From: Candidatus Odinarchaeota archaeon
GTDB taxonomy: Archaea > Asgardarchaeota > JAGGXT01
Direction: 5' to 3'
DNA: 5,260 nucleotides
NCBI GenBank assembly: GCA_021162905.1
Contig: JAGGXT010000370.1
Coordinates: forward strand, 1 to 5,260
Within the stretch, counting starts at the first letter, position 1. Every line of letters begins with the position of its first letter. Below, in pieces: positions 1-5,260 of the stretch. The notes beneath the pieces were generated by a model that saw only the letters and a list, made by a program, of their open reading frames with translations, did not search any database and was not told where the DNA came from. The translations under genes were made by a program, and so were the position numbers.

Positions 1-2
1 CG

Positions 3-62
3 GGTTATAGAGCGACGAAGTTTTTCGTAGAAAATAAAATAAAGAGAAGTGGGCTATATTAA
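3..62 (+). CDS. possible 3' end of a convergent gene (partial, tentative)
   Basis: A plus-strand frame is open from the left edge and ends at a TAA at 60-62. Its last residues would read GYRATKFFVENKIKRSGLY, a charged, protein-like tail rather than low-complexity sequence. If real, it is the C-terminus of a gene lying mostly outside the window, and it would overlap the end of the ATPase gene tail to tail by 9 bases. A competing frame gives RVIERRSFS and stops at 28-30. Nineteen codons are too few to recognise a family or to exclude chance. The product is unknown. Confidence 0.25.
   Translation, partial: GYRATKFFVENKIKRSGLY
29..50 (-). terminator. probable U-tract terminator after the ATPase gene
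   Basis: Read on the minus strand just past the ATPase stop codon, the RNA is CUUCUCUUUAUUUUAUUUUC, a strongly U-rich run. Archaeal RNA polymerase stops at such U-rich tracts with or without a hairpin. A small inverted repeat (ACGAA at 15-19, TTCGT at 24-28) lies beyond the tract, not before it, so this is not a bacterial-type intrinsic terminator. The position, at the end of the gene pair, supports the call. It would overlap the tentative convergent reading frame at the left edge. Confidence 0.45.
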
Positions 63-998
63 TGTATACTTGGAGAGCTCTCGCTCGATTTCATCTCTAC
101 GCTTTCTAAGTTCCATATAACGACTTGTAAAAGTATCTGTATCTATTTTCCCAGCTTTATAGTCTCTATCTAATTTTTCAATTTCTTCCATTATCATCTG
201 AAGTTGCTGTTTAAGATTAGTAATTATTTGCTCTCTTCCTGCTTCAGGATGTACTTCAAGAGGTGCTAGTTCTGCGGGTGTAATTGTAGAAATGATTTCA
301 CCATCCTGAATCCTTGAAATCCTATCAGCCGCCATAGCAATGCTAACATCATGTGTTACGATAATCATTGTTTTTCCAGTTTTACCGACAATCTCTTTAA
401 ATAATTTAACAATCTCTCTAGAAGTCTTTGTATCTAACTCCCCCGTCGGCTCATCTGCTAATATTAAGGCCGGATCATTGGCAAGAGCTGTTGCAATAGC
501 AACCCTCTGTTGTTCTCCCCCGCTTAGCTCTCCTGGCTTATGTTTTGCTCTTTCAGATAACCCGACTAGCTCTAAGAGTTTCATCGCACGATCTCGTCTT
601 TCATTCTTATATTTGTTTGCAATAATCATAGGTAGTTCTACATTCTCCAAGGCAGTCAATGTCGGAATTAGATTGAAAAATTGAAAAACAAAGCCAACCA
701 TTGTTCGGCGATACTCAACAAGTTGTTTCATTGGTAATTTTGGAACATTTACGCCTCCAACAATAATCTCTCCCGCATTTGGAAAATCTATACCCCCAAC
801 TAAGTTTAGGAACGTAGTTTTTCCGCTTCCAGATGCCCCAACTATAGCTCTCATCTCACCAGCGTCTATGCTTATTGTTAAATTTCTTAGAGCAACGACC
901 TCTATTGCCCCTGTCTTATATATCTTAACAACTCCTTTTGCCTTAACATCAACACCAGGTTTCGAAAAAAGATGAATAACATTAGAAAATCCACTCAT
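54..998 (-). CDS. MacB/LolD-type ABC transporter ATPase with C-terminal helical hairpin
   Basis: This is the cytoplasmic ATPase that powers the FtsX/MacB-type permease encoded just upstream. Numbering from the chosen ATG (314 residues): A-loop Tyr27 in KIYKTG, Walker A GASGSGKTT at 54-62, Q-loop Gln106 in the family-typical FVFQFFNLIP context, signature LSGGEQQR at 158-165, Walker B LILADE at 178-183 with catalytic Glu183, D-loop GELD at 186-189, and H-loop His216. All catalytic parts are present, so it should be active. LolD/MacB/FtsE ATPases are usually about 220-240 residues. This one has about 18 extra residues at the N-terminus and about 75 at the C-terminus. The tail (about 255-314) is charged and predicted to form two helices around a turn, DYKAGKIDTDTF, resembling a SHOCT-like or short coiled-coil hairpin. 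The ATG at 998 is chosen because GAGGTG lies 6 bases before it; the longer reading from the GTG at 1007 would start inside that site. The exporter role is secure at superfamily level; the substrate is unknown. Confidence 0.93.
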   Translation of the reverse strand: MSGFSNVIHLFSKPGVDVKAKGVVKIYKTGAIEVVALRNLTISIDAGEMRAIVGASGSGKTTFLNLVGGIDFPNAGEIIVGGVNVPKLPMKQLVEYRRTMVGFVFQFFNLIPTLTALENVELPMIIANKYKNERRDRAMKLLELVGLSERAKHKPGELSGGEQQRVAIATALANDPALILADEPTGELDTKTSREIVKLFKEIVGKTGKTMIIVTHDVSIAMAADRISRIQDGEIISTITPAELAPLEVHPEAGREQIITNLKQQLQMIMEEIEKLDRDYKAGKIDTDTFTSRYMELRKRRDEIERELSKYTLI

Positions 999-1003
999 TT
1001 TAT

Positions 1004-1011
1004 TCACCTCA
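1004..1011 (-). promoter_or_regulatory. ATPase ribosome binding site overlapping the permease stop codon
   Basis: The minus strand reads TGAGGTGAATAAAATG. TGA (1011-1009) ends the permease, and GAGGTGA (1010-1004) matches the anti-Shine-Dalgarno end of archaeal 16S rRNA. With GAGGTG as the core, 6 bases separate it from the ATG at 998. Because the site shares bases with the stop codon, ribosomes finishing the permease are positioned to start the ATPase, implying translational coupling. It also argues against the GTG at 1007, which lies within the site. Confidence 0.75.
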
Positions 1012-3930
1012 ACCTAAATGTAAAGCCTCCCTTATGTTAGTTCTGGAGGCAATATATGCGGGTATTAACGTTGCGATTATAAATGATGCAAAGCCTCCAA
1101 ATATTAAGTAATAAACCTCCACCGGTATAACAACCTCAGTTTGTACGGTAATAAAGGCGAATGTCGAAGCAAATGTTGCCCAACCATAGCCTGCAGCAAC
1201 TCCTGTAATAACTCCTATGGTTACTGAGATTAGCATCAATACGAGTGACTCGGCTAATAGTATAAACATTATTTGTAAAGAGCTAGTCCCCTTTGCAATT
1301 AAGATTCCAAATTCTTTTCTTCTTTCAATTACAGACATTGTTATTAGCAGGCCTATTCCTATAGTTGCTATGAATAATGTAATGACGTATTCTGTATCTA
1401 AGAACATCAAAGTTGCGGAGTATGTTGGATTGCTCATAACTTCAGCTAGCTCTTCTTCAGCAACCGTTACATACGCTTCTGGATACATATCTTTGATCTC
1501 TTCGGCTATCTTTGTAGCGTTTGCATTTTCTTCAACATCCACTAAAATCGAATTTATCCAAAAGTCTATAGTTATGTTAACTCCATTATCCAGAAGATAA
1601 TTGTAATTTAAGACCACAAGGTTTGTAAAGAGGCCAAAGAACCTACCAGCTCCGGGTAGTGTCTTTATTTTTGCAAGTATCTGAAATGTAAGAGAAATTG
1701 ATGATGTTTGATTAACCTTAAAGGTCAGTGTAAGGTTATCTCCTATATCCAATTCTAGATTTCTCAGTAGTTCATCATTTACAAGAATCATTTTTGGGTT
1801 GTCTTTCATGGTTTCCAAGCATTCTTCAAAAGGCTTGTCAACCGTGTAATCTGGATAGGAATAGTCTTTTGTTACAATTGAAAAGTTCTCTGGATCTATA
1901 GCATAAATGTTCATATAGAAATCGCCAATACTATAGTAGTTAATATATATTGGTGTCATTAATGAAACTCCATTAATTGTTGTTATATTTGCGTAATAGT
2001 TTATGTCATTTCCCCAAACATTAACGTTTATGTCTGCACCTACTGACGCCTTAACGTTTTTAATCATAGAGTAATAATTCGACGCCTGTACTATACTGCT
2101 TGCAATGCCAAACCCTAATGTCAACGCAATTATGAATGCAACTCTGGCGTATCGCCTTGGTTTTCTTGATATTGTTCTAACGACTATTCCGCCTAATCCG
2201 CTTGAAAGAGGATTGATTATTCGTTCTAACCACTTGCTAAATGAGTCTAATTTCATTGTCACTATCTTTGTGGCACTGTATATAAACAATAAAGGACCAA
2301 TATATTGCAAAATGAAGACGTCTATGAAAATAAATATTCCCAGAATTATAATTATAATGAAATTTGAAATTGGGCCTATCTGAAACATTAAGTTCGAGGA
2401 ATTAAATCCTACGATCCAAGCAATAATTTTATATGTACCCAGAATTAACCAGAGAATGGTCCACTTAGGCTTCCAGCGCTCTATAGCAATTTCCTCAGAG
2501 TATTCCTCAATTGCCTCAATAACAGGCAGTTTTGATGCTGCTTTAGCTGGAAACCAAGAAGCAAACAGTGCAAGTACTATAGCAATTCCTAAACCAAGAA
2601 TAAAGTCAAATGTGCTGAAAGCAAATATATTAACTGGAAAATCTGTAATGTTCCAAATTTCAAGGAACCTTGTCGTGAAATAATAATTGAAAGCATAACC
2701 CAATGCATAACCTAAAATTCCTGCAATCACTCCTAAGACTAATCCCTCTTCTAAAATTAATTTCCTTACTTGACCATCTGTCATTCCTCTTACTTTATAA
2801 AGACCTACATCTCGCCTTCGTTGCTCTAATATTAGATATACTGACGTTATAGCAAGAAAACCGCCTAACAAGATGGTTGGTGCCGAAAAAACTCCAAACG
2901 TAGTTCTCATTCCTTGACTCCACATTTGTACACTTGTAAAGACATTTTCAATTCTATTTGAAACACTAAAGCCATATTTCATCGCAGTAAGTTGTAATTT
3001 TGTATCAATAGCATTAACTCTTGTTTGTGTAACATCTAAGTTCCACGGGTCTATAACAGAGTCTCTATCAATAAAAACATAAGCTCTAAAGTTTCCTATC
3101 GGCTGAGGAAATATTGGTAATATTATTTGATTTGTTGAAAGATCTTTCGATTCTGAACTTATAGGAACAGGTTCTGAAATCAAATAGTATTCTCCCCCAC
3201 TATTGTTTAACCATATCTTATACGCATTTTCGAACGTTGATAGTATTATTATTTCGCTTCTCTTTTCTTCTCCATACCCATAGTGGTATCTCCCTACTTC
3301 AAATATTTTTTCTAGTTTGTCTTTCACCTCAAATATCCCACTGACCTCAACTTCAAGATTATTTATATACTCTTTATACTCGCCACCCTCGAATACCGTT
3401 TTCACATTGGTTATATAGAATGTATCACCAACTGTAAGGTTGTATTTTACTGCAAGGGACTTTTCTATTGCTACATGAAACTCATCATCACTCATATTTC
3501 CTTTTTCCCAGACTATAGTTCCAATAGATGAACCAAAATCCGATGGGACTCCTGCAACTATGAAACTTTCAAATGTTGGTTTTGTCTCATAGTACTCCGA
3601 AACGTTTTCTCCTGTATATGGGGATGATCTAACCTCACCGTACGCATTAAGCCTCCATAATATTTCAACTGCTATTATATTTGGATCTGTATTAAGGATA
3701 TCTTCTTTCAACTCTTTAACATCTGGTAGCTGAGTAACATTATATATATCTCCATGTATTATAAAATCTAATGGCTCTTTCTCTAATTCTTGTGTGAAGT
3801 AAATTGTTGTCATACTATTTATCGTCAAGTTTATTCCCGTTAGTAAAGCTACTGCGAGAACGATTCCTATTATAATTGTTAAGGAATGTCTTGGTCTTCT
3901 ATATAGATTCTTCAGAACAATAGACAACAT
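1009..3930 (-). CDS. FtsX/MacB-superfamily ABC permease, 10 TM, two extracytoplasmic domains
   Basis: This is the membrane subunit of a type VII ABC transporter, 973 residues from the chosen ATG. Visible layout: TM1 about 16-37; extracytoplasmic domain 1 about 38-345 with the MacB periplasmic-domain-like motif NLTVGDTFYIT at 164-174; TM2-4 about 347-369, 394-418 and 439-460; two linker helices about 490-509 and 521-551; TM7 about 596-617; domain 2 about 618-842 with the matching motif LDIGDNLTLTF at 727-737; TM8-10 about 848-869, 892-915 and 937-962. The cytoplasmic FtsX signature after TM2 (QRRRDVGLYKVRG, 370-382) recurs after TM8 (ERRKEFGILIAKG, 869-881). The chain is thus an internal duplication (4+2+4 TM), the arrangement described for YbbP, unlike MacB (4 TM, homodimer) or BceB (10 TM, one large external domain). 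It is followed directly by its ATPase. The ATG at 3930 is preferred over ATG 3936 and TTG 3945 because GGAGG lies 8 bases before it. The family is secure; whether it moves lipids, lipoproteins, peptides or drugs cannot be told. Confidence 0.93.
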   Translation of the reverse strand: MLSIVLKNLYRRPRHSLTIIIGIVLAVALLTGINLTINSMTTIYFTQELEKEPLDFIIHGDIYNVTQLPDVKELKEDILNTDPNIIAVEILWRLNAYGEVRSSPYTGENVSEYYETKPTFESFIVAGVPSDFGSSIGTIVWEKGNMSDDEFHVAIEKSLAVKYNLTVGDTFYITNVKTVFEGGEYKEYINNLEVEVSGIFEVKDKLEKIFEVGRYHYGYGEEKRSEIIILSTFENAYKIWLNNSGGEYYLISEPVPISSESKDLSTNQIILPIFPQPIGNFRAYVFIDRDSVIDPWNLDVTQTRVNAIDTKLQLTAMKYGFSVSNRIENVFTSVQMWSQGMRTTFGVFSAPTILLGGFLAITSVYLILEQRRRDVGLYKVRGMTDGQVRKLILEEGLVLGVIAGILGYALGYAFNYYFTTRFLEIWNITDFPVNIFAFSTFDFILGLGIAIVLALFASWFPAKAASKLPVIEAIEEYSEEIAIERWKPKWTILWLILGTYKIIAWIVGFNSSNLMFQIGPISNFIIIIILGIFIFIDVFILQYIGPLLFIYSATKIVTMKLDSFSKWLERIINPLSSGLGGIVVRTISRKPRRYARVAFIIALTLGFGIASSIVQASNYYSMIKNVKASVGADINVNVWGNDINYYANITTINGVSLMTPIYINYYSIGDFYMNIYAIDPENFSIVTKDYSYPDYTVDKPFEECLETMKDNPKMILVNDELLRNLELDIGDNLTLTFKVNQTSSISLTFQILAKIKTLPGAGRFFGLFTNLVVLNYNYLLDNGVNITIDFWINSILVDVEENANATKIAEEIKDMYPEAYVTVAEEELAEVMSNPTYSATLMFLDTEYVITLFIATIGIGLLITMSVIERRKEFGILIAKGTSSLQIMFILLAESLVLMLISVTIGVITGVAAGYGWATFASTFAFITVQTEVVIPVEVYYLIFGGFASFIIATLIPAYIASRTNIREALHLG

Positions 3931-3938
3931 ACTCATAG

Positions 3939-3943
3939 CCTCC
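3939..3943 (-). promoter_or_regulatory. permease ribosome binding site (decides the start)
   Basis: The minus strand reads TTGGAGGCTATGAGTATG. GGAGG at 3943-3939 is 8 bases before ATG 3930 but only 2 bases before ATG 3936, and it overlaps the TTG at 3945. The ATG at 3930 is therefore the most likely start, giving a protein beginning MLSIVLKNLYRRP, a usual N-terminus for this permease superfamily. Confidence 0.7.
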
Positions 3944-4016
3944 AAGTTATATGTTTCACTCTATTATTGTGACTCAATATGCCAAGAAATTTCTGACTAA
4001 TCTCTATAACAAGTGA

Positions 4017-4033
4017 ATATATATAGCTTTTTG
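4017..4033 (-). promoter_or_regulatory. archaeal TATA/BRE promoter for the permease-ATPase pair
   Basis: The minus strand reads CAAAAAGCTATATATATT. This is an A-rich BRE-like element followed by an alternating TATATATA box (about 4025-4018). With the usual archaeal spacing of about 25 bases from the box, transcription would begin near 3996, leaving a leader of about 65 bases before the permease ATG with its Shine-Dalgarno site. It lies downstream of a possible terminator for the regulator gene, so the two transporter genes can probably be transcribed independently of the regulator. The start point is inferred from spacing only. Confidence 0.6.
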
Positions 4034-4036
4034 ACA

Positions 4037-4069
4037 AAGAAATTAAACAAGAAAATGTTGAATTTTCTT
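4037..4069 (-). terminator. hairpin plus U-rich run after the regulator gene (terminator or attenuator)
   Basis: A perfect 8-bp inverted repeat, AAGAAAAT (4049-4056) and ATTTTCTT (4062-4069), with a 5-base loop, starts 26 bases past the regulator stop codon. In the transcribed (minus) direction it is followed by GUUUAAUUUCUUUG. A second, shorter repeat, GTTCG (4076-4080) and CGAAC (4088-4092), lies between the stop codon and this hairpin. U-rich runs end transcription in archaea, so this may separate the regulator transcript from the permease promoter just downstream. The stem is mostly A-U pairs and therefore weak, so partial read-through is plausible. Confidence 0.4.
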
Positions 4070-4094
4070 ATCAACGTTCGATAAAAGCGAACAA

Positions 4095-5057
4095 TTATGC
4101 TGGCCAACTTATTGCTTGCTCTAAAAAGGACGGATAAAATATAATGACCATTACAAATCCAATCAGTTTCATTACGATCAATGTAAATATCCAACTAATG
4201 AATAGAAGTAATAATGTTTGTATTCTTGTGAGTTTGTAATATTCCTTAGTTAGATTATAGAGAAGAAAAACGAACCATCCGAAAAAGAAAATTGAAATCG
4301 CTATTCGGATGATATATATCGAAGGAATACCGTATATTAATCTCTGATACAAATAATCAACTACAGGATTTAAAAATACAGATAGGGGAGTATATACCAT
4401 AATAACCCTAAGAATATTTTCTACGAGATATGCTATATATGAGATCATAACAAGTACTAACATATCCTTTGAAGATTTTTGAAAATGCCATATTGCATGA
4501 GCAGATCGTGACATGACAAAGGAAAAGAATAAAAGTAGGGCGATGTTTGAGGCTAATGAATAAAGATTAAAGTTTTGAAGCTGTGATAGTAATAACACCG
4601 ATAAATATATTAAAACTCCAATAGGAAGATAATTAGATGGTCCCTTTTCAATCAATTCCTTTGCGAGTTTTCTTGGTTTTAAAATGAAATAGAGTGTCTC
4701 AATTCCTCGTAGAATAATGTAACTATCTATTTTAGAGGCTATATTAGCTGGTGTTAGTACAGTCTTTTTCTTAATAAATTTCATAACATCTATAGCGATC
4801 TTCCCCTCGTCGGATAGGTAGTATCCTCCATTTCTCTTTTCTATAAGCCTCCCGAGTTTTGTAAGATGATAGTTTAGCGTTCCTGTATCAATATCTAATT
4901 CTTTTAACATTCTGGAATAAACAATACCAGGAGACTTAGCAATCATTTCTAAAATTTGTTTTCTTATAGGATTTGCCAAGTTTGAGAGAATTAGATTTTC
5001 AATCTGGGTATCTACATCTTGCGTTTTTTCGACTCTCTTTTTCTCTGCTGGTGCCAC
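4095..5057 (-). CDS. membrane-anchored winged-helix transcriptional regulator (wHTH + 5 TM)
   Basis: 320 residues from the chosen GTG. Residues about 19-99 form an ArsR-like winged helix of a type common in archaea: NLANPIRKQILEMI as the first helix, then the recognition region DTGTLNYHLTKLGRLIEK (57-74) and the wing RNGGYYLSDEGK (75-86). After a linker (PRKLAKELIEKGPSN, 128-142) come five hydrophobic segments at about 145-161, 166-183, 199-221, 244-267 and 281-307. The TM2-3 loop (SRSAHAIWHFQKSSKD) and the TM4-5 loop (TKEYYKLTR) are basic, placing them and the DNA-binding domain inside by the positive-inside rule. The five-TM pattern, introduced by a Pro-Arg-Lys amphipathic stretch, resembles Yip1-like membrane domains, but this needs a profile search. 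It is probably a one-component regulator working from the membrane on its own gene and the adjacent exporter genes; the targets and signal are inferred from position. No sensor kinase or metal-binding Cys cluster is seen. GTG 5057 is chosen over TTG 5060 by Shine-Dalgarno spacing. Confidence 0.85.
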   Translation of the reverse strand: MAPAEKKRVEKTQDVDTQIENLILSNLANPIRKQILEMIAKSPGIVYSRMLKELDIDTGTLNYHLTKLGRLIEKRNGGYYLSDEGKIAIDVMKFIKKKTVLTPANIASKIDSYIILRGIETLYFILKPRKLAKELIEKGPSNYLPIGVLIYLSVLLLSQLQNFNLYSLASNIALLLFFSFVMSRSAHAIWHFQKSSKDMLVLVMISYIAYLVENILRVIMVYTPLSVFLNPVVDYLYQRLIYGIPSIYIIRIAISIFFFGWFVFLLYNLTKEYYKLTRIQTLLLLFISWIFTLIVMKLIGFVMVIIFYPSFLEQAISWPA

Positions 5058-5062
5058 CAAGA

Positions 5063-5069
5063 ACCTCCT
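5063..5069 (-). promoter_or_regulatory. regulator ribosome binding site (decides the start)
   Basis: The minus strand reads TAGGAGGTTCTTGGTG. AGGAGGT (5069-5063) is a 7-base match to the complement of the 16S rRNA tail. It is 5 bases from GTG 5057 but only 2 bases from TTG 5060, so GTG 5057 is the likelier start. The two choices differ by one residue. Confidence 0.7.
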
Positions 5070-5078
5070 AAGAAATAT

Positions 5079-5102
5079 TTATCATTTTAATACTAATGAT
5101 AA
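5079..5102. promoter_or_regulatory. candidate operator: 8-bp inverted repeat before the regulator gene
   Basis: TTATCATT (5079-5086) and AATGATAA (5095-5102) are exact reverse complements separated by 8 bases. A further tandem half-site makes AATGATAATGAT at 5095-5106. The repeat lies between the best TATA candidate (5111-5116) and the regulator start, over the predicted transcription start. That is where a dimeric winged-helix repressor would bind to control its own gene. The surrounding DNA is AT-rich, so a chance repeat is possible. No copy with the same spacing is seen before the permease. Confidence 0.4.
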
Positions 5103-5107
5103 TGATT

Positions 5108-5122
5108 AAATTTAAAGCTTGC
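5108..5122 (-). promoter_or_regulatory. probable TATA promoter of the regulator gene
   Basis: The minus strand reads GCAAGCTTTAAATTT. TTTAAA (5116-5111) as TATA box would put transcription start near 5087, about 30 bases before GTG 5057, enough for a leader carrying the AGGAGGT site. A second candidate, GACGAATTTAATAAAC, lies at about 5132-5147 and would give a leader of about 55 bases. The sequence does not decide between them. Confidence 0.4.
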
Positions 5123-5163
5123 TACTTGCGAAGTTTATTAAATTCGTCCATTTAAATGCTTTG

Positions 5164-5260
5164 TTGATTAAAACAAAGTTATATGAAATAGCCGACGAAA
5201 AGATTTTTTCATCATACGTATTATTTACCGATCCACAATGTCCGAAGGAAGAGATTGGAG
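5164..5260 (+). CDS. possible start of a divergent gene running off the right edge (tentative)
   Basis: A plus-strand frame is open from 5116 to the window end. Its later part reads LIKTKLYEIADEKI and then FSSYVLFTDPQCPKEEIG, which looks protein-like. The only start codons in frame are TTG (5119, 5161, 5164), with no Shine-Dalgarno site. A BRE/TATA-like GCGAAGTTTATTAAAT (5128-5143) lies about 25 bases before 5164, compatible with a leaderless start. The competing start is ATG 5238 in another frame (MSEGRDW), with an AT-rich element CGAAAAGATTTTTT about 30 bases before it. Too little is present to name a family; exact start and frame are uncertain. Confidence 0.25.
   Translation, partial: MIKTKLYEIADEKIFSSYVLFTDPQCPKEEIG

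Noticed and set aside
340..684. Plus-strand 114-codon open frame opposite the ATPase gene
   Set aside because: It is antisense to the conserved ATPase motifs, has no recognisable domain or ribosome binding site, and is a shadow of the real gene.
1217..2683. Three plus-strand open frames (1217-1600, 2105-2383, 2456-2683) opposite the permease
   Set aside because: All are antisense shadows of the duplicated permease; their Ser/Ile/Asn-rich translations resemble no protein family and no start signals precede them.
3965..3979. TATTG-TGACT-CAATA inverted repeat in the permease leader
   Set aside because: Only 5 bp per arm in AT-rich DNA, with no supporting position or second copy. Likely chance.
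4068..4084. TTATC-N7-GATAA as a second copy of the regulator's operator
   Set aside because: The half-sites share TTATC/GATAA with the dyad at 5079-5102, but the spacing is half as long (7 against 14) and it sits upstream of the hairpin, not at the permease promoter. The match is too short to claim a shared site.
3997..4194. Minus-strand 65-codon frame overlapping the end of the regulator gene
   Set aside because: Half of it lies inside the regulator coding sequence in another frame and the rest crosses the hairpin and the TATA box. It has no ribosome binding site and its composition is that of AT-rich noise.
1..5260. CRISPR array, tRNA/rRNA gene, insertion sequence or attachment site
   Set aside because: No regularly spaced repeats, no tRNA-like cloverleaf sequence, no transposase or terminal inverted repeats were seen on either strand. 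The three genes and short spacers account for almost all of the window.

Overview
The window looks like part of an AT-rich archaeal chromosome. The evidence is strong AGGAGG-type Shine-Dalgarno sites, TATA/BRE-like promoter elements instead of -35/-10 boxes, an archaeal-style ArsR-like winged helix fused to membrane segments, and many N-glycosylation sequons in the extracytoplasmic parts of the permease. A thermophilic Thermoproteota-like host is possible, but the sequence alone does not fix the lineage.

Three complete genes lie head to tail on the minus strand and fill almost the whole window. In transcription order they are: (1) a membrane-anchored winged-helix regulator of about 320 residues (5057 to 4095), (2) a large 10-TM permease of the FtsX/MacB superfamily (3930 to 1009), and (3) its LolD/MacB-type ATPase (998 to 54). 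The permease holds two complete FtsX/MacB units in one chain, each with its own extracytoplasmic domain, in a 4+2+4 layout like that described for YbbP. One permease chain plus an ATPase dimer could therefore form a whole type VII (mechanotransmission) ABC machine. The ATPase carries an unusual C-terminal helical hairpin of about 60 residues.

The regulator is separated from the transporter genes by about 160 bases containing an 8-bp hairpin with a following U-rich run (possible terminator or attenuator) and then a clear TATA element. The transporter pair therefore probably has its own promoter. Permease and ATPase are tightly coupled: the ATPase ribosome binding site overlaps the permease stop codon. 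Upstream of the regulator an 8-bp inverted repeat sits between the best TATA candidate and the start codon, where an autoregulatory operator would be expected.

The inferred working model is that the regulator senses the membrane state, or the transporter or its substrate, through its five TM segments and controls the exporter genes from the membrane. The substrate cannot be read from the sequence; for this superfamily it could be a lipid, lipoprotein, peptide or drug. The window edges may contain the last codons of a convergent plus-strand gene (1-62) and the first codons of a divergent plus-strand gene (after about 5160). Both are weakly supported.
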